Of a stretch of DNA of 64,000 bases, positions 46,401 through 56,806 are shown in pieces. Each line of letters begins with the position of its first letter. Within the stretch, counting starts at the first letter, position 1. The notes under the pieces are model-generated. The model saw nothing but the letters and a program-made list of their open reading frames with translations. It was not told the origin of the DNA and searched no databases. Position numbers and translations under genes: made by a program. The stretch comes from Dioszegia crocea (Eukaryota; Basidiomycota; Tremellomycetes; Tremellales; Bulleribasidiaceae): the NCBI GenBank assembly GCA_001600615.1, contig BCKK01000005.1, positions 1,265,559 through 1,329,558 of the forward strand, given 5' to 3'.

Positions 46401-47574
46401 AATGCAGGTTGGGAAGCTTGCGGGGGCTGTAAAGTCAGCTTGTGTACACGTAGAATAGCGGTTGGCACCTCACTCTCGTTATCTCCACCTTCTGCTGCAA
46501 TGTCCCCAATCCCTGAGTCGGCTGCTGCCAGAACAGCGGCACCGATCCCCTGACAATGACCCAGCTGTACGTGACGGATGGCGTCGCCAGTATCACTTCC
46601 GTCTCGGCAAAGTTGGCCACTTGGCCATCATCGTCAATCCCTCTCGTCCTGAACCTCGCTCCCGCCCTCTTCCAACTTAGACGCGATACCATCCCCAGCG
46701 CCGCAATCTCCGGTTTCCCATCCTCCGTCCATGTGCTTGTTGAGACCGGCAGCGACCCAACAAATCCCTGGATGACAGGGATGAGCAATGCCTGCTCGTC
46801 CAGCTGATCTCTCTGGTCGACGGATAAGTTCGACCGAAAGGCGATGAAGGGCGATAGTAATGAGGCATTCCATACAAATCTCTCGTCGAATGTCTCGAGT
46901 GGATGTGCGGTCTGACCCTTCTCCGCCTGGAGCCAATTGGTTTCGCCCATGCGGGTACTGAGGTCCCATTGGGTGTCCTGGGCGTAGAAGAATCCGCCAG
47001 ATTCGACATACTTCTTCATCCCAGCACAAGGATGCTCGACGCCTTGCGCAGCAGCATGGCTTTGGATCGAGCTAGACGAAGCGGGAGCTGTGTGGAACGA
47101 TGAGGCGTAGTACGGGTCGTCGTCCCCGTCCTCGGCATGAGCACCGTATGAGGACGGCGCCAATTCGGGTCCGTCCCAGAATGCCGAAGTGAGCGAGTAG
47201 AACTCGACGCCGACTACTCGAGCAGGACGAAGAGACGAGGATGGGGTTAAAGGAGATAAGGTAGTCGAGGAGGAAACGAGCAGGAGGAAGATTTCGGCTA
47301 TAGGCGATCGATCTGACTGTCAGCGAGAAGTCTAGAGCTGCAACATACCACTTGGGACACTTGTCACGCCTAATACACCCTCAACAGGTCGGTTCTTGCT
47401 AACTCGTACCAGACCCCTCATGTCTACATCTTCCACCGGGAGGAATTCGGCCACAACAACGCTGCGGGCCGCTTTAGTCTCGCTCGCGTGCGGCTGCCGG
47501 AAGATCAAGGCATGAGTTTCGGTGATAAGCAGAAAGGCCCGGGGATTCGGCCGGAGGTAGAGCGTTGCGGGCAT
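43452..47574 (-). CDS. Synaptojanin-like polyphosphoinositide phosphatase (Sac1 plus inositol 5-phosphatase)
   Basis: Homologue of yeast INP51/52/53, clearing PI(4,5)P2 at endocytic sites. Exons, reading leftwards: 47574-47349, 47297-46474, 46426-46020, 45983-45735, 45687-45630, 45586-45393, 45349-45269, 45233-45149, 45107-44836, 44787-44599, 44551-44262 and 44221-43452; 1214 residues. Sac domain about 60-500 with the intact catalytic loop RVNCLDCLDRTNYVQ, so the Sac half should be active, unlike Inp51. The 5-phosphatase domain follows: IFSGTWNLNGK, MIAFQEIVEL, SGNKGGVGIRF, WSADFNYRI (Ala where most have Gly), PAWTDRVLY and SDHRPVYAVF. The C-terminal about 280 residues are Pro/Ser-rich with many PPxP-type motifs for SH3 partners, as in Inp52/53. 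A 36-nt intron interrupts a codon of the Sac loop. Confidence 0.93.
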
Positions 47575-47957
47575 GGCGGTGTGCGTTTGTTCACCCGTAT
47601 ATGGGGGTGGGTGAGATGTATGCTGTCGTTCAAGGTCTCCCCAGCCATGGGCCAGGCCACAGTGTCATGTCTGGTGGATTACAAAAAGGACGTCATCATG
47701 TCACGTGCACATCTAACTGGTTATTATAGGCTCACGACCTAAATACACGATCGAGATGTCCGACAGGCTTCGCTCAGCGCTAAGAGCCTCTCCACAGCAC
47801 CAGTGCCAGATCAGAGAGCTGGCAATCAGCAAGTCTAAAGATTTTTTTTTACATCTAGTACAATGTCCGCGGCTGAGAAGCCCCCAAAGGTGTCCCCAAG
47901 ATCAGAAATCGATCTTCTCGCTCTATCTATCGCCTGACGTGGAGTCGCTCAAGCGGA
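47575..47957. promoter_or_regulatory. Synaptojanin promoter side, with CACGTG
   Basis: 383 bp between the synaptojanin start and the 3' end of the PRMT gene (stop at 47958). Contains CACGTG at 47702-47707 and a T10-like run near 47850. No coding feature. Confidence 0.4.
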
Positions 47958-49893
47958 TCACGCTCCGTATGCCGCTCCAGCTACAGCATCGGGATTGTAT
48001 GAATAGCTAGAAGAGTCAGCGACCGAGTCAAAGGATGTAGTCCAGGGTCTTGACAAAGTGCAGAAGACCTGAAACACCCACTTGAAACACTGTTGAGACA
48101 GGTTGTATTCGGCATGTCTGCGCAACGGGTTCGGGTCGTGCTCTGGTCCCGGGCGGTCGATACAGAGGTCCATAGTGATGTCGTATGATCTCGCTTCGTT
48201 GACCTGGGAGTAAGCCCTGATCGTTCAATACAGTCAACGGACATACCTTGAAGTTCAAGCTCCCGATGATTCTTTCGCCCTTGTTGGCAGCGAGCGGTTC
48301 AGGCAGTAATAGCCTCGCTTGTCTAATAGTGAGCTAAACATCATAAGGAGCGACGAAAGACTCACTGCCAATGCGTCCGCGCGACGTTGGGGCCGGTACT
48401 GAGCTGGACATCGAGCCCGCCTTTAGGCGCAGGAGGGGGGTTGGGCGGGTTGAGCGGATTTTCTGCTTGAGCCCATGGCCAAGTCTGCGTTGGTGCACCA
48501 ACAACGTAGTCCCATGGCTCAAGCTCGGCTGCTGTGGATTGTGGGGTAGAGGCTGTTGGGCGGGGCGTGAATGCTAAGTCGAACCATGAGGCGAGCTGGC
48601 TGGTCAGTAGTTGATAACCGAGGCGGTGATAGAGAACTTACACCGTGGACGAGTGCTGTACGCTGAACGACAAAGTTCACCTCGATGCTGAATTCGTGAA
48701 GATCGGCCATTTGCGCTTGGTAGAAATCGAAAACTTTTGGAGGACATGGTCCGGCGAGGAGGGAAGTAGGGGGAAACATGCCGACGACAGGCTGGGCTGA
48801 ACGGTCAGCAGCGGAAAGTCCGGGAAGGCTCATTGAGCTTACCAAAAGCTTCTATCCGTGCCTCGTCATACAGTGCTCGGAAGTCGGTTCCTGATAATCA
48901 GCTCCAGCAAGTCCGGCGGACCCACCGAATAGTTCCTGATTGAAGAATTGTGCCTTTCACATCAGCTCGGTCCGTCAGTCTTCGCATACCTTCTGCTCTG
49001 TCTCATTGTATAGGCCCTCGTCCGTAAATGGGCAGAAAAAGATAGATCCCCCACTTGGCAGTAACTGCCCATCAGGCTTGAGGAAGAGGTCTCGCGCTAA
49101 GAGGAAGCTTTCGACCTGATCAATCAGCAACTCACCCAGGGGAGAACTCACCATCCGCTCATGCAGGAGCATCACACCTATAGGCTCCGATATGATCGTA
49201 TCTACCTGACCGATGCTCAGAACTTCCTTCTGGACTCTCGCATTCTCCACCATCCCCTTAACTAGCCGGATCTTGTCCTTCAAATGAGGGTTCGCCTGGC
49301 CACGATTGGCCTGATTGACAAGCTAGCGAGTCAGCTGAGGGTTCTCTTCATAGCTCCAGTTCAAGGCTTACAATGGACAACTTGTCCGCCATGGAGGAAG
49401 CTTCAAGGGCTATGACCTGCTTGGCTCCAGCTTGAGCGGACATGAACGACAGGATACCAGAGCCTGATTGACTTAGCGAAACCGTCATATCAAAAAGATC
49501 TAGACTTACCCGCGCCCAGATCAAGAACCATTTTATTTCTGAACGCCACTTCAGCATTCCCCAGGATAGCCTTCCTGTACGTCCCAGTCCTGGCTACATC
49601 ACCAATCATGTTTGCCCTGCAATTTCAGCTCTGATAGGCGAAACGGCCAATTCCCTACAGGTAAAGTACTCACTGGTTCTGGAGAGACGCATAGAAGTTG
49701 AAGTAGAAATCAGAATCCTTGGTCTGGCCATCGTTACTACAGCACATTCAGCTGCATGTCATGCCAGTGCGAAGGGGTAAGCTTCGGCTCACGCGTCGGA
49801 TGCGCCCTTCTTTGACGCCGACTGCCCAACTTGCGCCTTCTCGTTGAGCGCTGGTCCTTGCGACATCTCAATATCGGCTGTAGCTGCTGCCAT
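47958..49893 (-). CDS. Type I protein arginine methyltransferase, CARM1/PRMT4-like
   Basis: SAM-dependent asymmetric arginine dimethylation. Exons, reading leftwards: 49893-49793, 49736-49674, 49616-49510, 49463-49372, 49322-49152, 49115-48990, 48953-48926, 48890-48843, 48796-48642, 48595-48366, 48322-48247 and 48203-47958; 480 residues. Motifs: [27 protein letters not shown], motif I VLDLGAGSGILSF, double-E loop [15 protein letters not shown] (both Glu present), and the THW loop ARTHWQQ. The order and the segment [13 protein letters not shown] match CARM1 better than PRMT1/3. Exon 7 is a 28-nt microexon. The last exon contains an optional in-frame intron (GTGTTT to TTCTAG, about 48086-48016) that would shorten the C-terminus by about 24 residues. 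Confidence 0.85.
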
Positions 49894-50074
49894 CTTACGC
49901 AAATCTGTATGAACAAATGATGTATACGGGATGTTCACAGTGCGCTGAAATTTGGCGGATGAAACAAGCCGAGGGGCCCCGCTCGGACTGCGGTCAGGCG
50001 GACAAAATTTCCAACTCCGCATTCCTCATCTCGGCGTAAAGGGAGGGCAGATGCGCATTGGAAGGACCTATCTA

Positions 50075-52002
50075 CTATCTAGCCATCTGCCTCCCGCGAT
50101 CATACTCATCCTTGATCCCCTCATTCTCCTGAGCGAAGAGCTGGGCGGTCGGGGCACCTCCAGCCTTTTGTATTCTCTCTCCGAGTCGCTCTAGCTCCTC
50201 AAAGCCCATGGCGCAGGTACAATTCTGCCACTGCTTGTCTCCCTCATGTACCACCAGCACCGAGCAGACGGGACATGACCCATCTGGCGTTCCCACAAGC
50301 TTCGGCGGGTGATCATGTCGAGAGTGTGACGGCTTGTCGTACGGGCAGGTCAAGCACAATCGTTCTTCCGGTGGAACCTTGCACAGCGGACATGGCTCGT
50401 CGGGACGGCTTAGTCGACCTGAGGGATCTGAATCGTACTCTGGCAAACCGACATTATCTGGGATATTTGGACACTACATGTCAGCAAGGCTCCGAAAATA
50501 CGTTTACCCCTGGCAGAACGATAGAACGACCGATGGCCAAGACCTGCACTTCACCCGGGCCGGGTTTGGATAATGGGTGACCATGTTGATCGTGGCTCCA
50601 TATCGAATAGCCAATCTCGACGACAAGCTGATGACTGACGTGAACAGGTGTGATGACTCTGGATTTCAGCTCTATTCTCAAGGCGGACCCACCCTTCCAG
50701 CGTCGACGGTCGAGTATCTACATCGTTCGGCAACCGCCCCTTTGTGACCAATTCGAACTCCCCTTTATCCACTCCGCCACTTTGAACACCCCGCCACAGC
50801 GCCTCTTGCGTGACATCGGGTCGTTTGTTATCCCTCGAGGGACGAATGCCAGTCTTATTGACGAGTAGACGTCGTGAAGTCCGGACAGCCTTGTCTTCGG
50901 CGTGTAGCCCCTTATCTCTCGGCGAGCGCAAGACGACATTCTGCAGTATTTCGATTCGAACATAGAAGATGGTGGCGGATGGTGGGAGTTGCGGGAAATG
51001 TATCCGTGAATGCAGAATACAGCATACTGTCCACTGGAGGTTTAGCACCGCTCGGCCTGGTACTCACTATTGGCGCTTTGAAGTGGACCTCATACTCTCC
51101 AAGAAGGCCCTGATGATCCCTGATCTTCTCGTCCAACGAGTTGATACCTCCAGTGGGATTAGGGTTCCATATCACCCTGATACTCCGCTTGACGGTAAAA
51201 GTCCCTTCGAGCCATTCCTCGCCCTCATTTGCGCCGGCGACATCCTCATATGACGGTGTTTGGGGCAGCTGCTGTGAAGATTGAGCGAGAGAGACGGAAG
51301 GGTTGTCCAGTCTCAGATTGGCCATCTCGCCCATGGGAGGGGAGGGGGGTCGAGAAGGGGGTGCGGATGGGAGGGGGGAGCGTCCTCGACTGGCGGCTGG
51401 GGATCGGTTTCGACTGGGTGCGGGCGACCGACCTCTACTCCTACTCGGACCTGCAGAGGGCGAAGACGATCTCAAAGATTGGAACAATCGAAGACCGTGA
51501 GATTGCTGAGGGACACCTTCGACGACAGCGTACAGCTCATGCCGCATCTTGGCGTTATCGTGCCAGTCCATTGGCGGTATTCCATCCGGCAGCGTAAAGG
51601 CAAATTCGTATCTACCATCAGCCTATACTCTTTACTCAGAACGTACCTTGTAGAACCCTCTTCGAACCAAATCCCATTCGCATCAACCAAATCCTCCTCC
51701 CTCTCAAATATCGTATCCTGCTCCCATCCCCGATTAGGGCCCATCGCCAAGCGGCATATTGTCCTAAAGCCCACTTTGATAGATTTACATCTACACCGAC
51801 CATGACTTGCGGGTATCTTGACCTGCACCCAGCCCCTGAGACTGTAGGGCTCGCTAACATATCCGGGATCCTGTTGGCCGAAGGGTTGAAGCGATCGGGT
51901 GAGATACAATACTCCATAGGCCGGTACGTGGAGCGTCAGAGTGGGATCATCGCGTCGATGAGAGTGTGTGCGCAAGGCAGGCAGCATGCGCAGGAAGGAC
52001 AT
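50075..52002 (-). CDS. Arrestin-like protein with C-terminal eight-cysteine module, paralogue A
   Basis: Predicted 596 residues. Exons, reading leftwards: 52002-51647, 51611-51068, 51033-50693, 50658-50508 and 50473-50075. All four introns are 34-35 nt. Arrestin-type beta-sandwich features: VLYLTRSLQPFG and GWVQVKIPASHGRCRCKSIKV at the N-terminus, YEFAFTLPDGIPPMDW, then a Ser/Arg/Pro linker (residues about 150-215), EGTFTVKRSIRVIWNPNPTGG, and in the second half ITPVHVSHQLVVEIGYSIW. Exon 5 encodes LPEY, then an eight-Cys block CPLC, CLTC, CPVC, CTC with RHDHPPKLVG between. Fungal alpha-arrestins recruit Rsp5-type ubiquitin ligases to membrane cargo; here that role is inference. Start ATG at 52002 matches the MSFLR start of the other copies; an in-frame ATG lies 34 codons upstream. 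It ends 182 bp from the methyltransferase start. Confidence 0.8.
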
Positions 52003-52245
52003 GGTGATGATATAGTAGAAGGCTACAGAGATGGTCGACTCGATACATAGGCGTGAGACAAGCGTGAGAGGCCAAGCTGATCTTATCAGAGCCCTTACGT
52101 ACATCCGGTTTCGGACATTAATGTGCTTGAATAGACACTGAGATAGCGGGACGCAAGGCCTTGGATGATCTTACAAGTAGGCGATAGCTTGTCAAACAAA
52201 CCTGCGCCGAAGCTCAAAGAAACGTATCAAATGCCAAAGGAAAGA

Positions 52246-54149
52246 TCAGCCCCTATGTAAGTCTTCGACTTTAGCCCCGGGGTCTGTGTTTTCCTCTTCC
52301 TCCCCACCTCCCCACTGCTGCACGACATGTACACCGCCAGCCTCCTTGATGCATTTAGCAAGCTTCTTCAGATCTTCCAAGCTCATCGCGCATGCGCAGT
52401 TATGCCACCTCTGTTCTCGCTCGACCAGCTCGGAACAGACGGGACAAATGCCATCGGCATTCCCGACTAATTTGGGCGGATGGTCGTGGCGAGGATGTAT
52501 CGGCCGCTCGTACTTGCACGTCGTACAGAAGCGATCTTCAGGCACCATGCGGCAAAGAGGGCACGGCTTGTCCGGCTGGGCGAGACGGGCGGTAGAGACT
52601 GGAGCGTACCTGGGTAGATTGACTCTATTGGGGATAAGTGTGCACTATGGATCAGCTCCAATTCATTGTGTAGGGATTAGTGATCTGCTCACTCCAGGAA
52701 GAATCACCGATCGCGCGATCGATAGCACTCGCTGATCTCCTGGGCCCGGCTTGTCAAGTGGGTTGCCATGTCGATCCTGGTTCCAAATGGAGTATACCAC
52801 CTCAACAAGCAGCTGATGACTGACGTGCACGGGAGTTTCAATTCTTTGGCATCAGCTTGAATCTATGATACCGAAGCTTCACGCCTGAGACTCACCCATG
52901 CAAAGTAGATGGACGAGCCATGTTATCGTTGGGTAGTCTCCCCCTCATGGCGAGGCGGAACTGGCCAGCGGCTCCTGCATCCACGTCGAGCTGCTTTCCA
53001 ATCTCCGGCCGTTGAATGTCCTTTGGTGGTCGTTTCCCTTCCTTGCAAATGAGCATCCGCCGAGTTGTACGAATGGCCTTTGCCTCTTTGTCCGACCCTT
53101 TCTCTCTTGGCGACCGGACAAGAACGGTCTGAACCAGTTCCACCCGGGTTTGAAAGATTGTTGCGGACGAGGGGAGATTTGGGAAATGTATGCGAGTGTG
53201 AAGAATGCAGGATGTCGACCACTAAACGAATCAGCATACGCGGCACAACTCTTAGCTGGACTTACTAATGGCGCCTGAAAAGCCACCTCGTAGTTTCCTA
53301 AATCCCTTGATGTATCCCTGACCTTTTCATCAAGCGAGTTGATTCCTCCCGTTGGACTCGGATTCCAGTGGACCCAAACGTTTCGTTGAGCGGTATATCT
53401 CCCCTCCAGCCAACGTATCTCCCCGTCCATCTCGCCTGAAGCCTCTTCGTACGTAGGCGCCCGCGGATACTCTCTACCGTCATCGAAAGCGATAGAGGTG
53501 GTGTCGGGCTTCCAAGAGAGACATCCGATAGAAGGTGATGGGGAGCGAGAGGGTCGAGGGGATTGTCTGCGGTCTGAAGGTGGTGAGTGCCCTCGGCTAG
53601 AGCTTGCTATAGGAGAGGCTGAGCGGAATGAAGGAAGATAGCGGCCTTTAGATTGCGAAGGTAGGCCTTCGACAATGGCATACACTTCTTGGCGGACGAT
53701 CGCATTGTCATGGATGTCCATAGCGGGGAAACCTTGTGGTAGAGCAAAGGCGAATTCAAACCTGCATATCAGAATCTTCCTTTAGCACCAACCTACTTTG
53801 TAGAACCCTCCTCAAGCCAGATATCAGCCGCTTCCTCCGTCTTCTCCCAAATCACATCCTCCTCCCATCCCCTTTCGGGTCCCATAGCTAGCCGGCATAT
53901 CGTCCTTAACGTTACCCGGATGCATTTGCATTTACACCTGCCGTGTCCGATTGGGATGTTGATAAGGAGATGTCCGCGGATACTGAAGGGCTCCGCAGTG
54001 TATCCAGGTTCCAGATCTGTCGGACCGAAAGGCTCGGCGACGCGAGTAAGGTATACAAGCCCGTAGTCATCCACCCTGAGAGTCAGTGAGGGCTCTTCGC
54101 GTAGCACAGTCGGCTGGCGGGAGGGCGAGAGCAGGCGTAGGAAGGACAT
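52246..54149 (-). CDS. Arrestin-like protein with C-terminal eight-cysteine module, paralogue B
   Basis: Predicted 574 residues. Exons, reading leftwards: 54149-53797, 53761-53266, 53221-52896, 52843-52693 and 52644-52246, with the same intron phases (2, 0, 2, 0) as copies A and C. Starts MSFLRLLSPSRQP. Shared landmarks: VYLTRVAEPFG, IPIGHGRCKCKCIRV, FEFAFALPQGFPAMD, WNPSPTGGINSLDEKV, ETPVHVSHQLLVEVVYSIW. The linker is shorter and contains PTYEEASGE. Exon 5 has LPRY, then CPLC, FCTTC, HPRHDHPPKLVG, CPVC, CAC, and an acidic end (GGGEEEENTDP). It has more Cys in the N-domain than copy C (KCKCI). An alternative in-frame Met eight codons upstream exists. Lies 244 bp from copy A and 199 bp from copy C, same strand. 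Confidence 0.8.
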
Positions 54150-54347
54150 CCAGATTGGTGCTGTTAACCTCAAATTACATGAGTGAAGTTGTCAAAACAA
54201 AGCTCGAGTCGCGAGTCGCTTGCTGACTCAGATTCTGAGATTTCCGTCAATTTCGGCCGTCGGAGATGACCGGGTGAGGATGCCGTAAGCTACCGCCGGT
54301 ATATCCGGGCTTCTCAGCCGTGGTATATCCGCCCCTTTATCTTATCT

Positions 54348-56368
54348 TCATCTCCCAAGGCCTCCCCTCTGATACTCATCCTTCCTCCCTTCCTCCACAT
54401 CTCCCCATTGCTGCACCGCTCCTGCCCCTCCAGCCTTCTGAATATACTCTCCTAGTCTCTCCAGCTCTTCAAAGCTCATCGCACAGGCGCAATTCCGCCA
54501 ATGCCTATCGCCCTCATGCACGACGAGCTCGGAGCAGACGGGGCAGACTCCATCGGCGTTGCCCACTAGTTTTGGGGGGTGGTCGTGGCGGGGATGTACA
54601 GGTCGTTCGTAATGGCAAGTGGTGCAGAATCGATCTTCGAGTACTTTACGACATAACGGGCAGGGTTCGTCGGGTAGTGTGAGACGTCCGGTCGGTACTG
54701 AGCCATAATCCGGCAGACTGAGTCTTTCAGGGATGTTGACGCACTGATAATCAGCTAAATAAATTAAAGTAGAGGAAGTGAAGTCGGGACAGCAAGTCTG
54801 GGCTGGCTAGGTAGAGGTTTGACTTACTCCAGGCAGAATGACTGATCGAGCAATAGACAACGTTCGCTGATCTCCTGGCCCGGCCTTGTCGAGAGGTCTT
54901 CCATTCTGATCGTGGCTCCAAATGGAGTAAACAACTTCGACAACCAGGTGATGACTGACGTGTACCGGCGTGACAATTCTGGTCCATGAGCAAGTGTTCA
55001 GCTCCAAAGAAAGCACGAAGGGCTAGAATAATACACTCACCCATCCAAAGTCGACGGACGGACATCATCATCATTCGGTAATCTGCCTTTCATGACCACT
55101 CGATACTCCCCCGGACCCTTATCGGCCATGTTAAGATCCCTGTGCACATCGGGTCGCCTGACATCTTTTGGTGGTCGCTTTCCATGGCTGCTGATGAGTC
55201 TTCGACGAGTTGTTCTGATCGCTTTGGACTCTGCGTCCGGACCCTTTTCTCGAGGCGAGCGGACGACGACTGTTTGGACCAGGTCTACACGGATGTAGAA
55301 GATAGTAGCTGAGGCTGGTATGGCGTCGAAATGTACGCGCGTATGAAGGATACAGGAGATGGTCCACTAACATGTCAGCATGTGCTCCTGGAATGCCGTC
55401 CGCCCGTGACTTCGGCTGAATCTGATAGTCCGGGTCCCGACTCACAATTGGCGCCTTGAACCGTACCTCATATCCGCCCAGTCCTACCGTCGAGTCCAGA
55501 ACCTTCTCATCAAGCGAATTGATACCTCCCGTCGGATTCGGGTTCCATATGACCCTGACATCACGTCTGACGGCGAATGTACCATCAAGCCAGTGATCTT
55601 CGCCGCTAAAGGCGCCAGCAGCTTCCTCGTATGTCGGTGTCTGAGGCGCATGATTCGACCGGCTCGTCATTGATATCGAGGCATCGTTGAGGTTGAAAGA
55701 CGCCATCTCGCCATTGGGAGGGGAAGGCGAGCGGGAGGGCTGAGGGGATCGACCGCGGCTTGCGGGAGGGGATCGCTCTCGGCTGGGACCAGCTGATGGA
55801 GATGTTGATCGGAAAGATTGGAGGAAGCGGCTGCCTTGTGATTGTGCAGGTAGACCCTCGACGGAGGCGTGGACTTCGTGTTTGATCTTTGCACTCTCGT
55901 GCCAGTCCATTGCGGGAAATCCGTAGGGTAGCGTGAAGGCGAATTCGAATCTGTGACTTCAGTATGACCTCTCCAGAGATTTGTAGCTCCCCGAATGACT
56001 GACCGTGTAGATCCCTCGTCGAACCATATCCCTTCCTCATCCTCCATCTTCTCAACTCGTTCAAAGATCACATCCTCCTCCCAGCCCCGACTCGGACCCA
56101 TCGCCAGGCGACATGTGGACCTCAGGGCGATCTTGATGGCTTTACACCTACACCGTCCATGACCGACGGGGATCTTGATCTCAAGGGATCCTCGGAGACT
56201 GAATGGCTCGCTGGCGTAGCCAGGACCGAGGTCGTTGGGCCCAAAGGGCTGGGCGACACGGGTGAGGTATAGGAAGCCATAGTCGTCCACTCGGAGAATC
56301 AAGGTGGGCTCTTCCTTTTGGTACGAGTTTGACCGATGGGCGGGGGATAGTAGGCGAAGGAAGGACAT
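54348..56368 (-). CDS. Arrestin-like protein with C-terminal eight-cysteine module, paralogue C
   Basis: Predicted 580 residues. Exons, reading leftwards: 56368-56004, 55950-55446, 55366-55041, 54978-54828 and 54743-54348. Introns are longer (53-84 nt) than in copy A, but phases and the 151-nt fourth exon are identical. Landmarks: MSFLRLLSP, LYLTRVAQPFG, VGHGRCRCKAIKI, FEFAFTLPYGFPAMDW, linker with PTYEEAAGA, WNPNPTGGINSLDEKV, VTPVHVSHHLVVEVVYSIW. Exon 5 has LPDY, CPLC, FCTTC, HPRHDHPPKLVG, CPVC, CAC. It is the copy nearest the divergent promoter shared with the phosphatase-family gene. No membrane span in any copy. Closest to copy B overall by eye. Confidence 0.8.
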
Positions 56369-56806
56369 CTGGCCTGATCCTTTATCTAAGGCGCGTATCG
56401 TAGAGCAAAGCCTGTGAGGATGGATGAGCTACACCTGTCAACAGCAACCATCTTGCATCTTGCTGCGACATCTCTGTTGAGTCGCTTTCGGATATATCCG
56501 GCGGTAAGATTAAGACATCCTTAGCTCGAGGGCCGTGTGAGTGCAGCTGTACAGATCTGAAGTGGACCTTCTGAGTATACACTCTCTCCCAGTCAAAGCA
56601 CACTTCTCAGCGCTCAGCCGTCTCTAGCAGCACTTAGCGCTTAGCGATGCTGCTGAGCTAGATTTGGAGGCTAGACGAAGCAAATTCGACATTAGCCTTG
56701 ACAATGAAACGGGGTTCGAAAGGGATACCCCGTTCCCCCCTTTGCCCCCCTTGAACAAAGGGCCCACTAGTCAGCGCCATATAAGGACCACAACAAGAGC
56801 TCAAAC
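56369..56806. promoter_or_regulatory. Divergent promoter between arrestin C and the EEP-family gene, with nested repeats
   Basis: 438 bp. Near 56607-56620 CTCAGCGCTCAGC is a 7-bp direct repeat, followed by an inverted repeat AGCAGCA (56626-56632) / TGCTGCT (56648-56654) enclosing CTTAGCGCTTAGCG, another 7-bp direct repeat. A C-rich run lies near 56731-56751, and ATATAAG at 56780 may be a TATA element for the plus-strand gene. Confidence 0.5.

Noticed and set aside
47846..47857. T-run as an RNA polymerase III terminator
   Set aside because: No tRNA, 5S or U6-like sequence precedes it; a T-run in an intergenic region is not enough.
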